Of a DNA stretch of 64,000 bases, positions 11,185-22,790 are shown piece after piece (the stretch's first letter is position 1; every line of letters starts with the position of its first letter). The DNA is from Sapria himalayana (Eukaryota > Streptophyta > Magnoliopsida > Malpighiales > Rafflesiaceae). The DNA lies in assembly GCA_029783825.1 (NCBI GenBank), contig JAREIK010002964.1, forward strand, positions 1,115,291-1,179,290, written 5' to 3'. Below the pieces are notes generated by a model. That model was not told the origin of the DNA. It saw only the letters and a list, made by a program, of their open reading frames with translations, and did no database searches. The position numbers and the translations under genes are program-made.

Positions 11185-12074
11185 GTGTTACTTCGTGAAG
11201 CTGCATGTTCTAGGTGTGCAGTCTAGAGGTTTGTGGTGCGTCCAACGATGATGGTAGATTGTTTGAGTGTAGTTGTATAGGGGAAATGTGAATTCTGGGT
11301 ATATTGAAGCACTCTTGCATTGTTGAATTATATGGGCACCAGATATCATCTAAATGGATTCTTTATGCTAATGGAAACCCCATTGGGCACTCATTTCAGT
11401 CTGCAATCTATATGGAATATGTTAGAGGAGGATATCTAAAGGCATTTTTTGCTCTCTCGCTCACTCGCTTGCTCTCTCTCTCTCTCTCTCTCTCCCCATC
11501 TCTCTCTCTCCTCCATTTCTCTCTCTCTCTCCTCCATTTCTCTCTCTCTCCTCCATTTCTCTCTCTCTCTCTCTCCCCCCATCCCTCTTTCTCATCCCCA
11601 TCTCTCTCTCTCTCCCATCTCTCTCTCTCTCTCTATCTCTTGCTCTCTCTATATATCTATATATCTTGATGTGGGTGTCTTCGGAAGGCCATGTAATATG
11701 TGTGTGCTTGCCTTTTTGTTGTAGAGTTATATGGAAAAAATATCAAATGATGGAGAAAAGCACATGCCTGTGGAATTGTCTTTATGCATTGCCCAAGACG
11801 TTGCGAGTGCATTGGTAGTGTTACATTAAAGCACATAATACACAGGGACATAAAGAGCAAAAATGTGTTGATCTATTTAGATAGTGAGAAAGAGGATGGG
11901 AAGCCAATTGTGAACTTGTGTGATTTTGATCGAGCAGTTCCATTCTGTTCACCATTCCACACGTGTTGCATTGCTCATAGTGGAATACAACCTTCCGATT
12001 CATGTGTTGGAACACCTTGGTGGATGGCTCCTGAGGTTCTTTTGGCCATGCACCAACATAATCTCTATGGCTTG
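11185..12074 (+). pseudogene. Captured LRR-kinase-type gene fragment (kinase N-lobe to activation loop)
   Basis: Exon a (about 11185-11441) reads ILGILKHSCIVELYGHQISS and later AIYMEYVRGGYLK. Exon b (11725-12074) reads YMEKISNDGEKHMPVELSLC, then KHIIHRDIKSKNVLIYL, LCDFDRAVPF and CVGTPWWMAPEVL. These are kinase subdomains: the HRD catalytic loop, DFD in place of DFG, and the APE motif. The word set (LCDFDRAVP, CCIAH, GTPxWMAPEVLxAMHxxNxYGL) is what I recall for the plant LRR protein kinase group of Arabidopsis AT1G04210. The intron 11442-11724 has a GC donor and an AG acceptor and is filled with CT repeats. Defects are TGA at 11289-11291 (probably from CGA) and a 1-base loss at 11827-11828. 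Exon b ends at a GT donor (12075). It lies wholly inside CACTA A, so it is captured host sequence with no intact reading frame. Confidence 0.82.
11455..11660. repeat. (CT)n-rich microsatellite in the captured intron
   Basis: Long CTCTCTCT runs are broken by CCATTT and CCCCAT words, with three near-identical TCCTCCATTTCTCTCTCTC units. It sits within the kinase-fragment intron. Confidence 0.9.
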
Positions 12075-12116
12075 GTATGATTTCTTTTTTTGTTTTCCAT
12101 TTTGATCTATAAATTT

Positions 12117-12148
<32 letters not shown>

Positions 12149-13235
12149 GCATGCATGCATATATTATATCTCATTTTGGGTTTTCTTAATAAACTAAAAT
12201 TGATGTGAGTGAATTCTTAATATTATCATTTTAGTTTAATTTTAAGTATGATGTTTTTTTTGATAATTATTGACACTTTTGTTTAGTACATGTTTATCTT
12301 TTGTCTTCATTTAAATTTTTACCAATCTATACTTAATGTGGTCGTGATTTAAACTCTTGATCATAATTATGTAGCTATATTTATAAATTACTTATCTAGG
12401 AATTTAGAGTTAAAATTTATCATAATTATTATCAAACTATATTAACAAACTATATTATCAAACTATATTACCTAACTATAATTTTTAATCCCTCATAATT
12501 ATTACTCATTAATGCCCTTTTAGTTTTACTAATCTATACTTTACGAAGATTCCGTTCATATGAATTTTAGTTTTTAATAAAATCTGGTTTCTTGAAGAAA
12601 ATGTATTTGGGGTATTATTCAAATCAAAATTAAAATCAAACAAGTATTTTTCTAATTTCTCAGGGACGACGATATAAATTATGCCCTTAAAGTTTAATCT
12701 ATTAAAATTTATGTAACTCTTAATTTTTGAATTGTTAAATTATTATTTATAATTTTAATCCAATTACTTTTTGGTCTATTTCTATTTTTTTTTCATTGTC
12801 TGAATATTTTATTTTTCAATAGTTCTCTTATTTTATTATTTTTATGTGCTATTCTTATGATATTTTTAATAAATATATTTTCAAATTTTTTTTTCTTAGT
12901 CTTATTATTTATTCATCTCGCTATTTTTTTGTCACCTTCATTTCTTATACATATTATTTTTTGGTTCTATGACACTTAGTTTCATAATATATGAATGATC
13001 ATGTAATTATTTTATATGATATTTTTAAATATTTTGATATTTAACTATCACAAATAATGTTTGATCTTAGTTTCATTGATATTTCTTACTCTAAGTGGTT
13101 TGTTCCCTAAAATGGGTAATTTAATAGCCTTGGCATTAATTAATAATTTATTATTTATATTAAATTGGTGATACATATATCATGATTGTTTTTCAATCTC
13201 ACATCACACTTTTTTTTTATTTTGGTTTGAAATCG
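12075..13235. other. Intron-like AT-rich DNA, no gene
   Basis: It starts with the kinase donor and a (GT)n run at about 12116-12148, then is plain T-rich DNA. No continuation of the kinase (subdomains IX-X) was found here. Confidence 0.55.
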
Positions 13236-13237
13236 AT

Positions 13238-13239
13238 GT

Positions 13240-13273
<34 letters not shown>

Positions 13274-13350
13274 TTAACACACACACACACATTTAACACA
13301 CACACACACATTTAACACACACACACACATTTAACACACACACACACATA
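13238..13350. repeat. (CA)n with periodic ATTTAA interruptions
   Basis: A long CA run is followed by four units of CACACACACACATTTAA. Confidence 0.9.
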
Positions 13351-13617
13351 GAGACGCATACATTTAATATATATATATACATATATATTAATATATAAAT
13401 ATAAATGTGTATATATATATATATAAACTCAAGCAAAATAGTATCTTTACACTCAGCTCAAATAATTAAAATGACTAGATTAGTAATAATGATCATAAAT
13501 AAAATCATTGGGACCAATACATACATACATATATACCAAGACATTTGAACACACACACATAAATTGATGTGGGCATAAAAAAAATACCAAGGAAGCATAC
13601 TAAATGAACTATTTCAT

Positions 13618-13668
13618 TACATACATACATACATACATAGATACATACATACATACATACATACAGAT
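13618..13668. repeat. (ACAT)n microsatellite
   Basis: TACATACATACA tetranucleotide run with a single GATA interruption. Confidence 0.9.
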
Positions 13669-13900
13669 ATCATATGTGCAGATGTATATACAATGTCTAG
13701 GAGTATGCATAGGCACGACAGGAACCAGCCTAGAACCTTTGGTTTCAATGGCAGATGGTTCTGGTTTCGATTAGGTAGAGAAGATCATGGTTAGGCCACA
13801 AACAGACACATACTAGAAACCTTTAGAATAAATAAATTCCAACCCAACAAGATCAAAAGCCTAGAATAAAAAAAAAGCTTCATTTCTAGCATGTTCTTGA

Positions 13901-14127
13901 TCAGGTGTTGATGGATTGTGCAAGCATTGAATGATAGATATCAGCTACTGTGGGGCGGTCAGTAGGATTATCTTTTGTGCATCAATAAAACAGGTCCACC
14001 AAAACTCTCAAGGTTGCTGCATCATCTCAGGACCATCTGTTGTGGTGCTGGTCCTGGTCCTGCTGGACCCATTGGTTGATGCCAATATTTTGAGTTCTTC
14101 TGTCAATCTGGGCCATTTGCCACTTTG
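13901..14127 (-). pseudogene. Captured LRR-kinase-type gene fragment (kinase C-lobe end)
   Basis: On the minus strand, 14127 down reads QSGKWPRLTEELKILAS. After a frameshift near 14030 it reads TLRVLVDLFY, a TGA, then CTKDNPTDRPTVADIYHSML and a terminal TGA at 13901-13903. NPTDRPT matches the subdomain XI signature (NPxxRPT) and the conserved Arg of the C lobe. The GKxPxLT...L word fits the same plant LRR-kinase group as the fragment at 11185-12074. The two pieces belong to one kinase domain but lie 1.8 kb apart in opposite orientations, with subdomains IX-X missing between them. Either two captures or an inversion and deletion after capture would explain this. Confidence 0.72.
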
Positions 14128-17030
14128 CTTATTTTCATGTTCAAAAAAGAGAGAAAAAGAAAACGACTCTATCAAAATAATCATAGTAATTCATACATAT
14201 AAAATTATACACAAAAGTTACCTCAAGAAGCTTGCCAATATTAAAGGTTTCTAAATGTTTAGAAACCTTTAGAAAAAAAGTACACATAATTAAAAATATA
14301 TACAAATAGTTATATATAGTTAAACATATAATTATTTTATAGATATAATTAAAAAAAGAGTTATATATATAGTTAAACATATATATATATAACTCTATTT
14401 GTTCTTATACCTATAGTACAAATAATTAAAAAAGAGTTATATATAGTTAAACATATAATTATTTTATAGATATATTCATACAAGTAGTTATAAGTAGTTA
14501 TACTTAAATATATACAAAGTTATAAATAAATATATAGATATTATTATATGAATACATATATGTATACATAGATACAAATATAGTTATATTTAATTATATA
14601 GAGTATTACATAGATATACAAATATTTATATATAATGATACACATATAGTTATAAATATATATGTAGATAAAGATATAGTTATATACAATATTTTTATAG
14701 TTATACGTATAGTAAAATACAATTATATATAGTTATATATTATTATACATATGATATATTTTGTTAAAAATATAGTTATATAGAATTACTCATATAGTTA
14801 TAAAATATTATATAGTTTATAAAATAGTTATATATAGTCATTAATATAGTTAAAAAAAATAGTTTACATAGTTACAAATATAGTTAAATATAATTATGAA
14901 GAATTTCATATAGTTATACAAATATTTATAAATAGTTATCATATACTATGATAACTACATACTCTAAAAAGCCCAATTGAATTACACCACTATAAAGAAA
15001 GAGCTTGTATCTACAATCTTTTTTTTTGGCAAATTAATATTATATTTAGCGGGGACCAAAGTCATAGTATATACTAAATATTCTATAATCAAATATCTCA
15101 TAGAAAAGTAAGATGTCAGCCTTAGATTGATTTGATGGATTTTACTATTACAATAGTTTGAACTAGAGATATTAGATAAGAAATGTATATATAATCAAAA
15201 TTGAAAATAGCTTATCAAGACTAGAAAAAAAAGATAGAAGAGTTGTTGAAAAAGATATTAGTTATATTTTTTTATTTGAACAAATTATAGTATTGAATGA
15301 AAATATAACACCGTGGTATTTAGTATTGAATGAACCTTTATCATTGCAAGTATTACTCTGATCAAATTTTGAGGCAAAGTATTATAGATGGGAGATTAGT
15401 TGTATCTTGTAATAATGTCACTTTTTGCTCCTACTCTCACGAATTTTTGGAACATATTAATATTTATCTGCTAAACTATTTTTCTTCTCAAAATTAATGT
15501 TGATATTTACATATATATGCATAAATATATATGTGCATGTACACTGCCCTCCACACACATACATTTATACATCCATATACATTACTATACATTATATATC
15601 AGCATACACATTTTTGTACTCTTGTATATATTCACACATGTATCTACATTTTCAAAGCAGTGTGTATATACTTGTATGCATGCATATACTATTGTACACC
15701 CACACAAACACACACATATACCTATATACATAATATATTTTTAAAGTTACACATGAAACTATTATATGTGTGTGTGTGTGTGTGTGTGTCTCTAAATGTA
15801 TTTAAAATTTTTTGATTTTGTAAATTTAATTAAAATAAAATATTAAATATTGTAAAAAATTTATAAAATATTATAAATTTTTTATATTTAAAATAAATAT
15901 TAGTGTGTGTGTGTGTGTGTGGAGCATATTAATGCATAAAATGAAATTATGAATTAAATATATGAGCTTCTATTATATTCAAATAGTTGTTATTTTAATA
16001 TTTATATTAAAATAACTATCATTATACTCATATAAATAAAAGAAATTGACATATCTATAAATTATTTTGGTTTTACAATTATGTTAAAAATGAAAATATA
16101 GTTCATAAATAGATAATATTGTTTTTGTTTGTCTATATACTTTTTTTATTAAAATATTAATATCTATGATAAATTTCTACCTATTATTTATTGTTATTAA
16201 TAAATTTTTAGAAACTTGAAAATTCAAACAAATATAATGTAGTGCATATAAATACATGCCTTTAATGTTTCGTAAAAAAATGATTATTTCTTTAATTATA
16301 TTCAAACAAAATAGATTACCATATAAATACAAGAGTAAATTATTATACAAGTAATTATTATTTTATTTTATTCATAATATATAAATGATCATATATAATA
16401 TATGAATTTGTTTTTTTAATAATTTTTAAAATTTTTTTTTTAAATTTAATACATTACAATTTTTTTTTTGTAATTAATAGATACATTTTAAACATTGTTT
16501 ATTTATAATAAATATAACATATTGAATATTATGAGGTGCAAATTTTATTTTGTAAATAATTTCTATTTTTAAATTTTTTTCTTTGTAAATTGAAACTACA
16601 TTACACATATATTTTAGAAATTTTTTATAATATTTATTACACAAATATATTTTTATTTGTTTTGAAAATTACAAAATGAATTTTAACAAATGAATATTTT
16701 ATTAGAAATCAATTTTAGTTAAATGATATTAAGTGAAACAAAAATACAAACCCTACATATATTAAATCATAATGATTTATACAAACATATAAAAATATAA
16801 TAAAAAATATTTAAGATTGAAAGAATTAAATTTTAAGTTCCTAAAATATATGAGAAAAATGATAAAGATTTTTACAATATCCAAAAAAATATGTATGAAT
16901 GAGATGAATGATATGAATGGATATTAAGTTTCTGAAGCATGTAGTTAAACATGTTGTAGATGTAATTATATATATTTTTTCATGTAATTATATATATTTA
17001 GACATATGACTATGTATAGGTATTGATGTA
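14128..17030. other. AT-rich interior of element A with simple repeats only
   Basis: 14250-14950 is a degenerate array of ATAGTTATATATAGTTAAACAT words. CA and GT runs lie near 15700, 15766-15788 and 15903-15921. I recognise no coding sequence. Confidence 0.55.
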
Positions 17031-17476
17031 GACAAATACATTTATATATATTAATATGTTGATATACATATTGTTAAATACATTTATATATAGTTATATA
17101 TGTGTGTGTGTGTGTGTGTGTATTAAATATATATTGTTATATTTATATATAGTAATGTTTATGTATACTATTTTTATATTTATATAGATATAGTAAAATA
17201 CACTCATATAAGAAATTCAATTTATATCACACGTGCATATTGATATATAGTTATGTTTAAATACACTTATATAAAATACACTTATGTTTATTGTATACTG
17301 TTTATGTATACTATTTATATATAGTTATGTATATTGATGTTAATATCAAGTCGGCATACCTTATACTGTTTATGTATACTATTTATATATAGTTATGTAT
17401 ATTAATGTAGATAAATACATTTATATATAGTAATAATATGTTTATAAACATATTGTTAAATACATTTATATATAGT

Positions 17477-17511
<35 letters not shown>

Positions 17512-17852
17512 ATTAAATATATGTTGTTAAATTTATATATAATTATGTTTATTTTAGTTATATATATATAGTAAAATACACTTATATAAGAATTTTGAAT
17601 TATATCACACATGCATATTTATGTATAGTTATGTTTAAATACACTTATTTAAAATATACGTATGTTTATTTATACTATTTATGTATACTGTTTATATATA
17701 GTTATGTATTTTGATGTAGATATCAAGTCGGAATACCTTATAGTGTTTATGTGTATTGTTTATATACATAGTCATGTATATTAATGTAGATAAATACATT
17801 TATGTATAGTAATATGTTTATATACATATTTTTAAATACATTTATATATAGT

Positions 17853-17903
<51 letters not shown>

Positions 17904-18490
17904 GTATATTAAATATATGTTATATTTATATATAATTATGTTTATGTATACTATTTTTTTAGTTATATATATATATAGTAAAATACACTTATATAAGTAA
18001 TTTGAATTATATCACACATGCATATTGATGTATAGTTGTGTTTAAATACACTTGTATAAAATATACTTATGTTTACGTATACTATTTATATATAGTTATG
18101 TATATTGATGTAGATATCAAGTCGGCATCCCTAATATTTTTTATGTATATTATTTATATATAGTTATGTATATTAATGTAGATAAATACATTTATATATA
18201 GTAATATGTTTATATACATATTGTTTAATACATTTATATATAGTTATATATATATATATATGTATGTATATTAAAAATATGTTGTTAAATTTATATATAA
18301 TTATGTTTATGTATACTATTTTTTTAGTTATATATATATATATATAGTAAAATACATTTATATAAGAATTTCGAATTATATCACACATGCATATTGATGT
18401 ATAGTTATGTTTAAATACACTTATTTAAAATACATGTATGTTTATGTATACTATTTTTGTATACTGTTTATATATAGTTATGTCGACATA
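17030..18490. repeat. ~380-bp tandem repeat (about four units)
   Basis: Each unit runs from GTAGATAAATACATTTATATATAG through a TA/TG microsatellite, TTAAATTTATATATAATTATG and TATCACACATGCATATTGATG to GATATCAAGTCGGCATACC. The AAGTCGG marker lies near 17347, 17727 and 18118, giving spacings of about 380-390 bp. The variable microsatellite inside each unit (TG, TA) accounts for length differences. Confidence 0.82.
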
Positions 18491-18990
18491 CCTAAGTATG
18501 TATACTGTTTATATTAATGTATAAATATATACTAGTTATGTAGATATAAAGTCGGCATACCTAAGTATGTATACTAATTATGTAGATATTAAGTCGGCAT
18601 ACTTAAGTATGCATACTAGTTATGTAGATATCAAGTCGGCATACCTAAGTACGTATACTAGTTATGTAGATATCAAGACGGCATACTTAAGTATGTATAC
18701 TATTTATATTGATGTATAAATGTATACTAGTTATGTATAAAATATACATGCATATTGATGTATGCTATTTTTGTAGATATCAGGTAGACATACCTAAGTA
18801 TGTATACTATTTATATTGATGTATAAATATATACTAGTTATGTAGATATCAAGTCAGCATACTTAAGTATGTATACTAGTTATGTAGATATCAAGTCGGC
18901 ATACCTAAGTATGCATACTAGTTATATATAATAACCCATGCATATTGATGTATACTATTTTTGTAGATATCAAGTTGGCATACCTAAGTA
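18490..18990. repeat. ~41-bp minisatellite (AAGTCGGCATACCTAAGTATG)
   Basis: About nine units carry ATCAAGTCGGCATACCTAAG followed by TATGTATACTAGTTATGTAG. Spacing is about 41 bp, with occasional longer units. The core is the tail of the 380-bp repeat, so the short array probably grew out of the long one. Confidence 0.85.
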
Positions 18991-19017
18991 TATATACCAT
19001 TTATATATTGTTTTTGT

Positions 19018-20600
19018 ATATTGTCACCATCAAAATTCACACAACGACAATGCATCATATCACAAACGCATGAAGTATGTATATGAAAAAGTTTATATAT
19101 GCAATCAAAGCATACCATGGTGATTAAAGAAGATTTTCGGAAACAAAAAAAAACAGAATCAAAATGCTTAATCTTCGACTAAGCAATCTAAGATAATCGA
19201 TGAAAAATAAATATATAAAACATACCTCAAATCAATAACAAATTAAAACCCAAACCTCGTTTAAATTTTGTTGCGTCGGCATCGGCATCGAAAGATATAT
19301 GGCGGAATGCGGAGGACTTCGGTTTGCGTATTAGAGATGCGTCGGCATCAAGAGACAAAATGTATATATTAGGAAAATATTTATAATTTCAATTATTATA
19401 ACATTAAATAAACAATATTTATATATAATACAAAAATACTCATTAATTTTATTTACTATCACAATTTTTTCAACAAAATTAATGTGCGTGTAGCAAGCTA
19501 CACATGAAAAACAAATACCTTACAATTTTTTATTATAATATTAATTAAATAATAAATATATAAACAATTAAAAATATATATGTTTAGCCTTATAATAAAA
19601 TATCAAATAGGTACAAAATTAACAAACTTCATATAATAAGACACAAACAAAAAGATGATTTGTCTTCTAGCCACTCACCTAAGAGTTATAAAATACTCTT
19701 AATGTTAAATAATATATAAAAACTCATATTTTATGGTTATATATTTTTAAGAATTCATATTAATTTTTACGAAGATAATATGAAATAATTTTAAAGGCAT
19801 AAAATTTCATATTATTTGATATCATTAATAATTTTAAATATTCAAAAGATTACTTATAGTCAGAAGATAATTAAAAAAAGTTATATTTATTATTTTAATA
19901 AAAACTTAATGTTAAAAGCTAATTGTAAAAATATTACTCAATTGTTTTATTTGTATAAATTTTAGTAGGAGCAAACATCCACATATTTATTTATAAATAT
20001 TAATTTATTTTCTTTTAACTTTATTGAAAATTTTATATTTTTATTATATTTCAAGATTTTAAAAATTTGTATTATTTATTTTTTTAAAAGTTTTCTATAA
20101 TCATACAATTTTTTTATACTTATAATAATATTAATATTTACTAGTTTATTCTTCAATTCGGATATTTTTGAAAATATTTTCTATTTTATTATACAATAAA
20201 TTAATTTACATTTATATTAGTAGAAATTTTAATATATGTTAATTTTATTTTTAAAATATCAAAAAAAATTAGTATACTTATTGAATTTATTATTTAATAT
20301 TACTTTAATACAAATTATTTAGTTTCTTAATTTAAAATTTTAGAAAATTTTTTTGTATAATATTTAAAAAAATTAATACATCATAAAAATAGTTATTTTA
20401 GTCCTTATTAATATAATCTTTTTTTTTTGTATTTTTATATTTTTTAAATTATCTCTTTATAATATTATTTTTTTATGATTTTCGAAGAGAATATATCTTT
20501 CAAGGATTGCTCATCTATAGACCATTAATATATATTAAATAAACAAACTTAAATAAAATATTAAAACTAATAATAAATAATTAAATATTGGCTAGGGAAA
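19018..20600. repeat. Inverted-repeat arm shared by A (this copy) and B
   Basis: The reverse complement of this segment is found at 22790-24197 and, after the D insertion, at about 39055-39175. Anchors include CTTTCAAGGATTGCTCATCTAT (20497-) against ATAGATGAGCGATCCTTGAAAG (22831-), the GTAGCAAGCTACAC block, and TAATCACCATGGTATGCTTTG read in reverse. It is the internal part of the 5' arm of the A/B family. Confidence 0.85.
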
Positions 20601-21847
20601 TTCCATTACTATGTTGGATTTAATTAGCTAGAGAAGTTGAGTCACTAAATCTGTTGTTATATTCTAGATTTTATTAACTAGGAAAGTTCTATCGCTGAAT
20701 CTGTCGATATATTCCGAATTTAATTAGTTAGGGAAGATCCGTCACAGAAATATGTCGCTATATTTCGGAAGTAATTGGCTAGGAAAGTTCTGTCGCTATA
20801 ATCGATCGCTATTTTCAGTATGTAATTAGATAGAAAAATTCCGTTGCTAAATCCATCGTAATATTTCGGGGTGTAATTAGCTAAGGAAATCTATCGTTAA
20901 TTTATGTCATTATGTTCAGGATGTAATTAGTTAGGGAATTCAGTCGCTGAAATCTATCGCTATGTTCTAGATGTAAATAGCTAGGAAAATTCTATCACAT
21001 ATATTTAGCTAAATTCCAGATTTTATTAGCTAGAAAAATTTTGTCTTTAAATCCATAGATATATTCCTGTTCTTATTAGCTAGAGAAAATCTGTCGCAAA
21101 ATTATTGATTTTATTAGCTTTGGAAATTTCGTTGCTAATATGTAGCTAAATTCTGAATTTTATTAGCTAGAAAAAATTTATCGTTAAATCTGTCGCTAAA
21201 TTACTGATTTTATTAGCTAGGGAAATTCCGTCACTAAATCTGTAGCTAAATTCCGAATTTTATTAGCTAAAAAAAATTCATCGCTAAATTCGTCACTAAA
21301 TTATGGTTTTTTTTTAGCTATGGAAAATCCATCGCTACTTCCATCGCTAAATTATAAATTTTATTAGATAGAGAAAATCTCTCGCTAAATCTATCACTAA
21401 ATTCCAGATTTTATTAGATAGGAAAAATCCATCGCTAAATCTATATCTAATTATAGATTTTATTAGCTAGGGAAAATTCATCGCTAATTCAGTCGCTAAA
21501 TTCTAGATTTTATTAGTTAGGGAAATTCCGTCGTTAAATCCGTAGCTAAATTCCCCGCTTTACTTGAGCAGAATTTACGAAAATTTTTCATCGCTAAATA
21601 TGTCGATAAATTCTCCACTTTATTTGAGTAGAATTTACAAAAATTTTCTGTTACTAAATCCATGGCTAAATTCTTCTCTTTTCTTAAACAAAATTGACGA
21701 AAAATATTGCGTCTCTAATCCGTTGCAAATTTTTATTTCAATGAAAAATCATAAATCCATTGTTATTCCCCAGCTAATCCCTCATAATTTAGCTAGAATT
21801 GATCCCTAGCTAAAATTTCCTAGCTAAATGAATATTTTCTTGTAGTG
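20600..21847. repeat. Expanded right subterminal array of CACTA A
   Basis: About 25 degenerate units of roughly 45-50 bp carry TTTTATTAGCTAGGGAAATT then CCGTCGCTAAATCTGTCGCTAAATTC. The matching array in B (22333-22760) is less than half as long, so the array expanded in A or shrank in B. Such arrays are the expected transposase-binding region. Confidence 0.82.
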
Positions 21848-22332
21848 CGTGATGCTGATAAGGTTGATTTGGAGCGTAGTGCGCATTAGTTCATATTAGC
21901 ATTGATGGGATCCTTTTTGTTTATTGATAAGAAGAGGGTCCATGTTCACTTGTTCTTTCTCCCATTACTCCAAGATTTGACATAGACTTCAGCTTCTAGT
22001 TAGGATGGTGCAGTACTTGCATATACATATTGAGAATTATATCGTGTCTTCTTGGACTGTAGATGCAATATTAATGGTTGTATTACATTAATACAGATAT
22101 GTAAATTTATTTATTTTTTGTAATTTCATACACTTTCAGCTAAGTAATTAGATTGCTTAAATTCTATTTATTTTATATTCATCTATGATATTGGAAGAGG
22201 CTTCACATGGGCCAACTTGATTTTGGGCAATCAGCAACATATCCAGTACCACCATTGTCACATGCCTTACATGATGATGATGTCGATAGAATCTTAGCTG
22301 AGGGTTTGGATGATGGATTACTAGTTGAGCAT
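21848..22332 (+). pseudogene. PMD gene, middle block between CACTA A and B
   Basis: Immediately after A the plus frame reads DADKVDLERSAH, a stop, then FILALMGSFLFIDKKRVHVH followed by LFFLPLLQDL. This matches the PMD segment RAYILxLIGGxLFPDKSGNRVHLMxLPLLRDL. It continues DGAVLAYTY, a stop, then ELYRV, which matches SWGSAVLAxLYRELCR. After a probable intron the block 22200-22329 reads GQLDFGQSATYPVPPLSHAL and DDDVDRILAEGLDDGLLVEH. In-frame stops show it is dead. It joins the first block at 6291 and the third block at 43797 without overlap, apart from the TSDs. This is good evidence that A and B inserted into one pre-existing gene. Confidence 0.75.
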
Positions 22333-22790
22333 CACTACAAGAAAATGTTAGTTTAGTTATGCAAATTTAGCCCAGGGAAAAATCTCTAGCTAATTAGTGA
22401 GGGATTAGCTAGGGAATAGCAAGAAATTTGTGATTTTACATTAAATTACAAATTTGTAATGGATTAAAGATGGAAATTTTTGATTGAAAATTATCTCTAG
22501 CTAACATTGTCATAGATTTTTGCATAAAGGATGGTAGTAATTTTAGCAATGACTTTAACGACAAATTTTCTCTCACTAATTAGATTGAGAGAAAATTCAT
22601 TGCTAAATAAATATATGAAAGTTTTTTTACGATGTTATATTAAATTACAAGTGATTTTTCCTTAAATCATAATTTTCATTAAAATATATGTATTTAGCTA
22701 AGGATTTTTCTCTAGCTGTTTTGGTTGAGGATAATTTTTGTAGCTAATCTTTAATGATTTATTTTTTTAATATATTATTTGTTTTAATAT
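22333..22790. repeat. Left subterminal array of CACTA B
   Basis: Words such as AGCTAGGGAATAGCAAG, AAAAATCTCTAGCTAATTAG and GACAAATTTTCTCTCACTAA occur in both orientations, as in the ends of A and C. Confidence 0.7.

Larger units (their letters stand above)
6292..21847 (-). mobile_element. CACTA element A (non-autonomous, 15.6 kb)
   Basis: The left end is CACTACAAGAAAAATATC and the right end is ATATTTTCTTGTAGTG, its reverse complement over the first 13 bases. Both ends carry arrays of TAGCTAGGGAAATTCCGTCGCTAA-like words, typical CACTA subterminal repeats. The flanking triplets are CAT (6289-6291) and CGT (21848-21850), so the TSD has one mismatch, explicable by CpG decay. Direction is inferred from the minus-strand coiled-coil remnant (9700-10060), which matches a plus-strand remnant in B. 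No TNP2 transposase is present. Its cargo is a duplicated module with GCY triplet tracts, two kinase-gene fragments and satellites. The right arm is homologous to the left arm of B, so A and B are the same family in opposite orientations, 485 bp apart. Confidence 0.85.

Noticed and set aside
11449..11724. Ser/Leu-rich ORF
   Set aside because: It is the CT microsatellite within the intron of the captured kinase piece.
13931..14254. 107-codon plus-strand ORF
   Set aside because: It is the antisense of the minus-strand kinase C-lobe fragment.
15497..15815. Overlapping ORFs rich in His, Tyr and Thr
   Set aside because: Frames of CA/TA-type repeats (ACACATACAT), with no domain.
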